Shown: piece by piece, positions 1-5,136 of the stretch | Numbering within the stretch: the stretch's first letter is position 1 | How the letters are laid out: each line of letters starts with the position of its first letter | Assembly: GCA_013001485.1 (NCBI GenBank) | Contig: JABDMN010000141.1 | Coordinates: forward strand, 1 to 6,412 | Length of the DNA stretch: 6,412 nt | Reading direction: 5' to 3' | DNA from: Acidimicrobiia bacterium | GTDB taxonomy: Bacteria; Actinomycetota; Acidimicrobiia; Spongiisociales; UBA5794 | Notes under the pieces: model-generated | Database searches by the model: none | Told to the model about the DNA's origin: nothing | Seen by the model: only the letters and a program-made list of their open reading frames with translations | Translations under genes and position numbers: made by a program

Positions 1-1
1 C

Positions 2-175
2 GGCTACGTCGTGACCACGGTCTACGCCAACCTGCGGGGCTGGGCGACCCTCGTGCCGCCAATCGCCATCGGTGGCGGCATCGTTGCCGCCTTCCTCATC
101 GGCGCAATCGCCGGCCTCTACCCGGCAGTCCGGGCCGCCCGAATGTCACCGACCGAGGCCTTGCGCACCGGTTGA
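2..175 (+). CDS. FtsX/MacB-type ABC transporter permease, C-terminal fragment
   Basis: Only the last 57 codons are in the window; the start lies beyond the left edge. The visible part has a hydrophobic segment at about fragment residues 17-40 (beginning LVPPIAIGGG), which would be the last transmembrane helix. It is followed by the tail YPAVRAARMSPTEALRTG. A tail of the form YPAxRAAxxxPxEALR closing the protein just after the last helix is the hallmark of the FtsX/MacB permease family (LolCE, MacB and related ABC exporters). Members of this family work with a cytoplasmic ATPase, often encoded immediately upstream, to move or extract lipoproteins, peptides or drugs, or to drive cell-wall hydrolases. 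The substrate cannot be told from this fragment. The stop TGA at 173-175 faces the stop of the minus-strand gene at 178-180, with 2 bases between and no terminator hairpin visible. Confidence 0.88.
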   Translation, partial: GYVVTTVYANLRGWATLVPPIAIGGGIVAAFLIGAIAGLYPAVRAARMSPTEALRTG

Positions 176-177
176 GG

Positions 178-717
178 TCAGTCGCGGAGACCGCCTGCCG
201 TTTTGTAGGCGTCTTCCGCTTTTTGCAGGGCGTCTGTGGCTATCTGCTCAGCCCCCTCGACTCCTGTCGCGGCCAGCGACACGCGCGCCCAGGCATCGCC
301 ATCGGCCTCCGCTGCAACCACCGCCTCGATCGCAGAGCCGGCCCGAGCCAGCCAACTGCCCATCCCTGACACGACTGCCTGGCGCTTGTCGGCGTCGAGA
401 TGTGGGACGGCGGCGCCGACTAGAGCGGCCAGACGGGGGAGATAGTGGGCCTCTGCGGCCGGACCGAGGAGGAGTCGACCGCAGCGGGCAGCCCAGATCA
501 CGGTCTGCTCGGCCAGATCCGGAGAATCGGCAGCGCCAAGCGCCGCTGTCGCGGCCAGCCGAGCCGTGATGTCGATCTGGTCGGCCAGGCTCGAGGCTTC
601 GGCCAGGGCCGCATTGCCTCGCGCCATGGCAGCCTCGAGGACGGGCTGCTTGTCGTCCGCCCTCGCCAGCTCTTCGATCAGCCGTTGATCCTGCGCGATG
701 AACTCGTCGATGTTCAT
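178..717 (-). CDS. hypothetical Ala-rich helical protein (179 aa)
   Basis: I do not recognise this family. The 179-residue product is soluble in appearance, with no signal peptide and no convincing membrane segment. It is very rich in Ala, Leu and Glu/Asp and is predicted by eye to be almost all alpha-helical. Helical stretches at about residues 3-45, 47-62, 66-82, 88-103, 110-137 and 140-172 are broken by short polar turns such as GAADSPD, GPAAEAH and HLDADK. One cysteine (C79) and three tryptophans (W75, W122, W143) are present. The ATG at 717-715 overlaps the stop of the upstream 689-residue membrane protein (ATGA at 714-717), which implies translational coupling and a shared transcript. 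A weak AGG lies about 5 bases upstream of the ATG. The coupling suggests it acts with the membrane protein, perhaps as a cytoplasmic partner, but this is inference from position only. Confidence 0.75.
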   Translation of the reverse strand: MNIDEFIAQDQRLIEELARADDKQPVLEAAMARGNAALAEASSLADQIDITARLAATAALGAADSPDLAEQTVIWAARCGRLLLGPAAEAHYLPRLAALVGAAVPHLDADKRQAVVSGMGSWLARAGSAIEAVVAAEADGDAWARVSLAATGVEGAEQIATDALQKAEDAYKTAGGLRD

Positions 718-2783
718 GGGAACCTGTACACCTCGTCGATCCCGGCGAAGGGGTCATCAGGAGGCAGGTTGGCCAGGTCGCCGAGCTGCCCTGCGTAGTT
801 GTCGCCTCCCTTGACGTTCTCAGCAGCCGTCGTCACGAAGTTGCCCATCTCGCGACCGAAGTCACCGATCGGCACCAGCGCGGAGGCGTAGTCGTCGGCT
901 TCACCTCCGAACGCTGATGCCAGCTTGTCCGTGAACGGCCGCATGTATTCGTTCTTGATCCCTTCGACGTAGTTGCCGACTCCCTCGGACATCCATCGCA
1001 TCCAGGTGATGGCGTCCTGGCCCCGCTCGTTGACTCCGAGGCGGCCGAGCCGACTGGTCACGTCGTCGCTGATCTCTCCAGCTCGATTGACTGTGTCTCG
1101 GTAGAGATCCGCTTTGTCCTTGATCGACCCGAGCCGATCCCCAACGGGTTGAAGCCGATCCTTGACCTCATCCCGGACCTCGTCGCTCACCCCCAAATCG
1201 CCGGCCAGCTCGTCGAGCCGGGTGGCCGCATCGGTTACGGATTCGATGCCCGATGAGACCGAGTCGGCCGAATCGGTGCCGAGGAAGTCGCTGCCGTCTT
1301 CGCTGCTGGCCCACCCACCGGCGGGCACGGCTGCGGCTGCTGCCTCTGCGGCCGACGGTGCGCCTGTCCCGCCCGACGCAGTCTCGGCTGCAGGCTGCGT
1401 GGTCGTCGACCCGCCCGTGCCTTCTGTGGGCTGTGTTGATCCGTCGGTGCCGGTGTCTCCGGGCGTCGTTGTCTCCGCCGCGGCGTCGGTTCCCGGCTGC
1501 GCGGTCGTCGGCTCGCTGGTGCTCTCTGTGGGCTGTGTTGATCCGTCGGCGCCAGTGTCTCCGGGCGTCGTTGTCTCCGCCGCGGCGTCGGTTCCCGGCT
1601 GCGCGGTCGTCGATTCACTCGTGCCTTCTGCGGGCTGTGATGATCCGTCGGCGCCAGTGTCTCCGGCCGTCGTTGTCTCCTCTGAAGCTTCGGCTGACGG
1701 CTCTGTGCCGGTCGTTTCGCCAGCGTCCTCGCTAGATGTGTCGGTCGTCACGTCATCGTCGGGCGTCGCTGTCTCGTCTGTCCCGCCCGTGTCGGTTGAG
1801 GCGTCCGCGGATTCGGCGGAGACACCGGAATCGGCGGACTCCCCGAGGTCGGGTGCCCCCTCCAGGAAATCGGTGACAGCGGATTCGATCTGGTCGTCGG
1901 TGAACGTATCTGGGGGTGGTTCGAGACCAGCCAGGTGCTCGTCGAGCCCGCCGACGAGGGATGAACCCTCGCGGATGCCGCCGATGGCGACCCCGGCCGC
2001 TGCGACGGCGCCGATAGCGGCGGCCGCAGCTGCTGCGATGCCCACGGGCGTCTCGAGTGGTGGCTTGTCGAGCTTGATGGCAAACGATGCGCTGCACTCG
2101 GCGCCGCTCTCCATGACGGCTGCTCCGAAGAAGGCGTAGACCCCCGTGCCATACGTGGCTAGGTCGGCGACGTCTGCGCTGCCCTGGCTGATGCTGGCAC
2201 CGGTGTCCACCTGGTCCTCGTCGTTCACGACCTCGTCGAACTCGTCGACGATCGTGACCGAGAAGGCGGCGTAGTGCAGGTCGATAGAGCCTGCCTGCCA
2301 TTCAGAGGGGTGCGAGACCTGCCCCACCAACGTGTCGTCCTCGGTGACGACGATCGCGTCATCGGCCGTCGGCTCGAGGCCCCCGATGTCCGTCCCGTTG
2401 ATGGTCACCGTGCAGGGGCCCTCGACGGTCGCATGGGCCGGCGTCGCCGCGACCAGGCCTGCGGCGAGTGGGATGGCCAGGGCCCACACGAGCGCGGTTG
2501 CCACTCGTGGTCGAGGCGTGAAGGCGGAGAGGCGTCGGTTGTAGCGGCGGACCGTGATCGCGTAGATGAGTGAAGGGATAAGGATCCCTGACAGCGCCCC
2601 GCCGATCACTCCCTGGAGCGAGAGTGCCCGATCGAGGACACGCCACCCCGACTGCTGCAGGTAGACGACGACGCCGAGGCCTCCCAGTGCCCCGAGGATC
2701 ACTCCGATGATGCTCACCCGGGGGCGCCAACGCAGCCGCGCCGGAACCTCTCCAGGTCTGTAGGTGCGCTTCATTCGTGCCAT
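714..2783 (-). CDS. unrecognised multi-domain membrane protein with Thr/Asp-rich tandem repeats (689 aa)
   Basis: No family is recognised. Visible order: a basic N-terminus (1-22); hydrophobic segments at about 24-42 and 57-78; a strongly basic loop (RRYNRR, 79-84); a third hydrophobic segment at about 94-113 ending in an AHA signal-peptidase-like motif (116-118). Next is a region of about 119-245 with cysteines C124 and C230 that could form a disulfide. An Ala/Gly-rich hydrophobic segment follows at about 247-269. Residues 288-500 are an acidic Thr/Ser/Asp/Glu/Pro-rich linker holding three 34-residue repeats (369-470). The C-terminus is charged amphipathic helix with coiled-coil character (about 508-580), then a Trp/Met/Tyr-bearing helical part (590-650), ending FAGIDEVYRFP. 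The positive-inside rule places the basic loop in the cytoplasm and residues 119-245 outside. The start at 2783 is preceded by TAGGTT, which could be a -10 box for a leaderless mRNA or contain a weak AGG ribosome site; M4 is an alternative start. The stop overlaps the next gene. Confidence 0.8.
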   Translation of the reverse strand: MARMKRTYRPGEVPARLRWRPRVSIIGVILGALGGLGVVVYLQQSGWRVLDRALSLQGVIGGALSGILIPSLIYAITVRRYNRRLSAFTPRPRVATALVWALAIPLAAGLVAATPAHATVEGPCTVTINGTDIGGLEPTADDAIVVTEDDTLVGQVSHPSEWQAGSIDLHYAAFSVTIVDEFDEVVNDEDQVDTGASISQGSADVADLATYGTGVYAFFGAAVMESGAECSASFAIKLDKPPLETPVGIAAAAAAAIGAVAAAGVAIGGIREGSSLVGGLDEHLAGLEPPPDTFTDDQIESAVTDFLEGAPDLGESADSGVSAESADASTDTGGTDETATPDDDVTTDTSSEDAGETTGTEPSAEASEETTTAGDTGADGSSQPAEGTSESTTAQPGTDAAAETTTPGDTGADGSTQPTESTSEPTTAQPGTDAAAETTTPGDTGTDGSTQPTEGTGGSTTTQPAAETASGGTGAPSAAEAAAAAVPAGGWASSEDGSDFLGTDSADSVSSGIESVTDAATRLDELAGDLGVSDEVRDEVKDRLQPVGDRLGSIKDKADLYRDTVNRAGEISDDVTSRLGRLGVNERGQDAITWMRWMSEGVGNYVEGIKNEYMRPFTDKLASAFGGEADDYASALVPIGDFGREMGNFVTTAAENVKGGDNYAGQLGDLANLPPDDPFAGIDEVYRFP
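1374..1679 (-). repeat. three 102-bp in-frame tandem repeats (34 aa each) inside the 689-aa membrane protein
   Basis: Copy 1 covers bases 1578-1679 (residues 369-402), copy 2 covers 1476-1577 (403-436) and copy 3 covers 1374-1475 (437-470). Each begins ETTT(A/P)GDTG and contains QP(A/T)E and TT(A/T)QP. By eye, copies 1 and 2 agree at about 29 of 34 residues and copies 2 and 3 at about 23 of 34. At the DNA level, bases 1453-1510 and 1555-1612 are identical over 58 bases. The longer stretch 1423-1510 differs from 1525-1612 at only two positions. The period of 102 keeps the frame. This looks like recent duplication by slippage or unequal recombination, giving a length-variable hydrophilic spacer. 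Confidence 0.95.
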
Positions 2784-2838
2784 GTCGCAAACCTACGCGG
2801 AGAGCACCGCATGTGACAGGGCCAAGAGACTCTCTGAG
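2784..2838 (-). promoter_or_regulatory. candidate promoter for the 689-aa/179-aa gene pair, possibly leaderless
   Basis: This 55-base gap separates the HEAT gene stop from the 689-residue protein start. On the minus strand it holds TAGGTT (2795-2790), which fits the actinobacterial -10 form TANNNT and ends 6 bases before the ATG. An 18-base spacer separates it from CTGTCA (2819-2814), a 4-of-6 match to TTGACA. This geometry would start the transcript at the ATG itself, giving a leaderless mRNA. The AGG inside TAGGTT could instead serve as a weak ribosome site about 8 bases from the ATG, in which case the gene may be read from the HEAT gene transcript. A small inverted repeat GACTC-TCT-GAGTC (2828-2840) lies over the HEAT stop codon but lacks a T tract. 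Confidence 0.3.
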
Positions 2839-3462
2839 TCAGCCTCGCTGATGGCGCAGGGTCTCTCCCACCACCATCTCGGCTGCTTCGCGCACCATGG
2901 GGTTGCGGTCTTCGAGCCCGGCTCTTACTGCGGCTTCCACCTCAGGACCCTCGAAGACAGACAGGGCGACCATTGCGCGGCGCCGCACCTGGGGCGGGCC
3001 TGACGCGGCCAGGGTGATCAGCTCGGGGATGGCTGCATCGTCGCCGATGGCTCCCAGTGCGGCGACGGCAGCTTCGCGTGCCATGGAATCCCCGTCACCA
3101 GTGGCCAACTCGATCAACCAGGGCAACGGACGCGAGTCGGCCAGCTCTCCGTAGGCGGTGGCGGCTGCCTCGACGACCAGCGTCGACGGATCGGTGCGAA
3201 CCGCCTCCAACAGGCCGAGCGCCTCGTCCACCAGGCCGGCTCCACAGCGGCCAACCGCCTCGGTCGCTTCGGCGCGCACCCGCTCCGCATCATCGTCTCG
3301 AGTCAACGCCGAAACGGCTGAGAACACGGCAGGGTCATGCATGGTGCCGGCCAGTGCCGAGACGGCAAGGCGTCGTACTGCGGGGTCACCGTGATCAAGT
3401 GCACCCATTGGGTTGTCGAGCAGCTGTTCCAGCTCTGTGGATAAGTCGGCCACGCGCCGCAT
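2839..3462 (-). CDS. HEAT-repeat protein (207 aa)
   Basis: The protein is built almost wholly of HEAT-type helical hairpins, a scaffold that usually binds other proteins. About six units can be read, with the typical D-P-x-V-R-x-x-A-x-x-A-L signature. They lie at roughly residues 25-55 (DPAVRRLAVSALAG), 57-90 (ERVRAEATEAVGRCG), 91-122 (TLVVEAAATAYGELA), 124-155 (SMAREAAVAALGAIGDD), 156-185 (PQVRRRAMVALSVFEG) and 186-202 (NPMVREAAEMVV). There is no signal peptide or membrane segment, so it is probably cytoplasmic. I see no lyase-type or other catalytic motif. The annotated ATG at 3462-3460 has no Shine-Dalgarno sequence close by. GTG at codon 4 (3453-3451) is an alternative, since a TANNNT-type box (TACGAT, 3466-3461) sits 7 bases before it. 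It is divergent from livF, with a 46-base gap from the ATG. Its partner cannot be deduced; a role with the neighbouring transporter operon is only a guess. Confidence 0.85.
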   Translation of the reverse strand: MRRVADLSTELEQLLDNPMGALDHGDPAVRRLAVSALAGTMHDPAVFSAVSALTRDDDAERVRAEATEAVGRCGAGLVDEALGLLEAVRTDPSTLVVEAAATAYGELADSRPLPWLIELATGDGDSMAREAAVAALGAIGDDAAIPELITLAASGPPQVRRRAMVALSVFEGPEVEAAVRAGLEDRNPMVREAAEMVVGETLRHQRG

Positions 3463-3508
3463 CGTACCGACTGGTAACTTCCCGCCTCAGCATCCTGGAG
3501 GGCGTGTC
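3463..3508. promoter_or_regulatory. short divergent control region between the HEAT gene and livF
   Basis: Both flanking genes must be transcribed from or across these 46 bases. On the plus strand TAACTT (3475-3480) fits a TANNNT -10 box, followed about 17 bases later by the livF ribosome site; no good -35 is visible. On the minus strand TACGAT (3466-3461) could be a -10 for a leaderless HEAT mRNA starting at GTG 3453. CTGAGG (3490-3485) lies 18 bases upstream of it and is a weak -35 candidate (3 of 6). The two candidate promoters overlap, so regulation could be shared. No clear operator palindrome was found. Confidence 0.3.
3497..3501 (+). promoter_or_regulatory. ribosome binding site that fixes the livF start
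   Basis: GGAGG ends 7 bases before ATG 3509-3511, a strong Shine-Dalgarno match at normal spacing. The open frame runs upstream to an ATG at 3413, but that extension lies over the HEAT gene and has no family resemblance. This site therefore sets the start at 3509. Confidence 0.8.
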
Positions 3509-4294
3509 ATGCTGTCGGTGACGAACGTTGAGGTCGTCTACAAAGACGTCATCCTCGTCCTACGCGGGGTTTCCCTCGAGGTTCCTGACGGAGGCATCGT
3601 CGCCCTCCTGGGTGCCAATGGTGCCGGGAAGACCACCTTGCTGAGAGCCGTTTCGGGCCTGCTCGACGTCCACGACGGTGAGATCACCAAGGGAGAGATC
3701 ACCCTCGACGGCGAGCGGATCGATCATCTCGACCCGTCCAAGATCGTCGAGCTCGGCGTTTCTCAGGTGCTCGAGGGGCGCCGGATTCTCAGCGAGATGT
3801 CGGTGGAAGACAACCTCCTGTTGGGTGCCCACACGAACCGCAAAGCGTCCACGCAGAACATCGACCGTGTCTACGGCCTGTTCCCTGTGCTCAAGGAACG
3901 GCGCAAGTCGACAGCCGGGTACCTGTCCGGCGGCGAGCAGACCATGCTGGCAATCGGTCGAGCTCTCATGTCCGGGCCGCGCTACCTGTTGCTCGACGAG
4001 CCCAGCCTCGGTCTCGCCCCGATGCTGGTGCAACAGATCCGCGACCTCATCGTCGAGATCAACAAGCAGGGGACCTCGGTGCTGCTTGTCGAGCAGAACG
4101 CCATGATGGCGCTGTCCATCGCTCAGCACGGCTACATCATGGAGACCGGGAAACTGGTCATGGACAAGCCCTCGAGTGATCTTCTCGCCGACGAGGACGT
4201 CCAGGAGTTCTACCTCGGGCTCGGCGGTGAAGGCGAGGCGAAGTCGTTCCGCAACGTCAAGCACTACCGCCGCAGAAAGCGGTGGATGTCATGA
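3509..4294 (+). CDS. livF: LivF-type ABC transporter ATP-binding protein (HAAT family)
   Basis: This is the cytoplasmic ATPase subunit of a branched-chain amino acid (HAAT) family importer; it pairs with the next gene to power uptake. At 261 residues it carries Walker A GANGAGKT (35-42), the Q-loop Q86 in SQVLEGRRI, signature LSGGEQ (139-144), Walker B LLLDE (160-164) and D-loop SLGLAP (166-171). The switch region VEQN (194-197) has Gln where most ABC ATPases have the catalytic His, which is normal for LivF. The C-terminus is longer than the usual 235 or so residues: after EFYLGLGG (233-240) comes a basic tail rich in Lys, Arg and Tyr, ending YRRRKRWMS. The start is set by GGAGG upstream. The stop TGA (4292-4294) overlaps the ATG of livG. 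The acyl-CoA synthetase downstream suggests the substrate may be a carboxylic acid and not an amino acid; that is inference. Confidence 0.93.
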   Translation: MLSVTNVEVVYKDVILVLRGVSLEVPDGGIVALLGANGAGKTTLLRAVSGLLDVHDGEITKGEITLDGERIDHLDPSKIVELGVSQVLEGRRILSEMSVEDNLLLGAHTNRKASTQNIDRVYGLFPVLKERRKSTAGYLSGGEQTMLAIGRALMSGPRYLLLDEPSLGLAPMLVQQIRDLIVEINKQGTSVLLVEQNAMMALSIAQHGYIMETGKLVMDKPSSDLLADEDVQEFYLGLGGEGEAKSFRNVKHYRRRKRWMS

Positions 4295-5136
4295 GGGACC
4301 GGCTTCTCTCCGAGGTGTTACCCGAGGCTGGCGTCGCCGTCGAGGGTCCGATCCTCGAGGTCGAGGATCTCCATCTGAGTTTCGCCGGGGTCAAGGCCAT
4401 CGACGGAGTCTCGTTCCAGGTGTCCAACCACGAGCTGTTCGCCATCATCGGACCCAACGGTGCCGGCAAGACCTCGATCTTCAACAGCCTTTCGGGGGTC
4501 TATGAGCCCCAACAGGGGTCGATCCGCTTCATGGGCAAGGACATCCTCGGCGGCAAACCCGATCACATCGCCCACATGGGGATGGGGCGTACGTTCCAGA
4601 ACATCGAGCTCTTCGCCAACCTCACGGTGCTCGACAACATCATGTTGGGCCGCCATCTCCGCATGAGTCATGGCGTGTTGTCCTCCATGGTCTGGCTGGG
4701 CAGGGCCCGCAACGCCGAGATGCGCGCCCGCGAGGTCGCCGAGGGCATCATCCAGTTCCTCGAGCTGGAGCCTTTCCGGCGGTCCTACGTGGCGATGCTG
4801 CCGTACGGCGTCCAGAAACGGGTCGAGCTTGGCCGGGCACTTGCCATGTCCCCGAGCCTGCTGCTTCTCGACGAGCCGGCCGCAGGGATGAACACCGAGG
4901 AGACCGAAGACATGGCCCGGTTCATCATGGACATCAAGCGCGAGCTGGGGATCGGGATGATCCTCGTCGAGCACGACATGAGGGTCGTCATGGACCTTGC
5001 CGACACGGTTCTCGCCATCGACTTTGGCAAGCCCATTGCTCTCGGAACTCCCGAAGCAATCCAACGCAACCCCGACGTGATCCGCGCCTACCTCGGTCAG
5101 GAGCACGCCGTCGTCGAGACAGGAGGTCCGGAATGA
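4291..5136 (+). CDS. livG: LivG-type ABC transporter ATP-binding protein (HAAT family)
   Basis: This is the second ATPase of the importer, expected to form a heterodimer with the LivF product beneath LivH/LivM-type permeases. Its 281 residues include Walker A GPNGAGKT (54-61), Q-loop Q103 in GRTFQN, Walker B LLLLDE (190-195), the PAAGMN segment (196-201) typical of LivG, and the switch histidine H228 in VEHDM. The ABC signature is unusual, reading LPYGVQ (170-175) with Pro-Tyr in place of Ser-Gly. LivG proteins often have SYG here, so this is a variant and does not indicate loss. About 20 residues precede the conserved ILEVEDLHLSFAGV start of the domain, slightly longer than E. coli LivG. I chose ATG 4291, which overlaps the livF stop as ATGA and follows GGTGG by 5 bases. 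GTG 4282 in the same frame is the alternative, adding three residues. The stop overlaps the next gene. Confidence 0.93.
   Translation: MRDRLLSEVLPEAGVAVEGPILEVEDLHLSFAGVKAIDGVSFQVSNHELFAIIGPNGAGKTSIFNSLSGVYEPQQGSIRFMGKDILGGKPDHIAHMGMGRTFQNIELFANLTVLDNIMLGRHLRMSHGVLSSMVWLGRARNAEMRAREVAEGIIQFLELEPFRRSYVAMLPYGVQKRVELGRALAMSPSLLLLDEPAAGMNTEETEDMARFIMDIKRELGIGMILVEHDMRVVMDLADTVLAIDFGKPIALGTPEAIQRNPDVIRAYLGQEHAVVETGGPE
5121..5126 (+). promoter_or_regulatory. ribosome binding site of the acyl-CoA synthetase gene
   Basis: A perfect AGGAGG lies inside the end of livG, 6 bases before ATG 5133. Together with the ATGA stop/start overlap it supports coupled but strong initiation of the third gene. Confidence 0.85.

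Noticed and set aside
178..757. Other open frames overlapping the 179-residue gene (plus strand from 72 and 445, minus strand from 757).
   Set aside because: They give Arg/Pro/Ser-rich products typical of shadow frames in GC-rich DNA. The 717-178 frame has the ATGA coupling and a balanced helical composition.
1374..1679. The 102-bp direct repeats as a CRISPR array or mobile element edge.
   Set aside because: The repeats are contiguous, in frame, without spacers, and lie inside a coding region; they are a coding tandem repeat.
1162..2139. Long plus-strand open frame of 325 codons antisense to the 689-residue protein gene.
   Set aside because: Its product is low-complexity Ser/Val/Pro sequence with no domain, and it lies over the Thr/Asp-rich repeats whose GC-rich codons leave several frames open. 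The minus-strand frame is longer and has organised membrane segments and domains.
2828..2840. Inverted repeat GACTC-TCT-GAGTC at the end of the HEAT gene as a terminator.
   Set aside because: The stem is only 5 base pairs with a 3-base loop and has no T tract on the minus strand. It is too weak to call.
3413..3508. Upstream extension of livF to ATG 3413 (32 extra residues).
   Set aside because: The added residues are not LivF-like, overlap the HEAT gene and leave the strong GGAGG at 3497-3501 without purpose.
3560..4264. Long minus-strand frames opposite livF and livG (234 and 358 codons).
   Set aside because: They are opposite strongly conserved ATPase motifs and encode His/Asp/Arg-rich sequence with no family resemblance, as expected from reverse reading of GC-rich genes.
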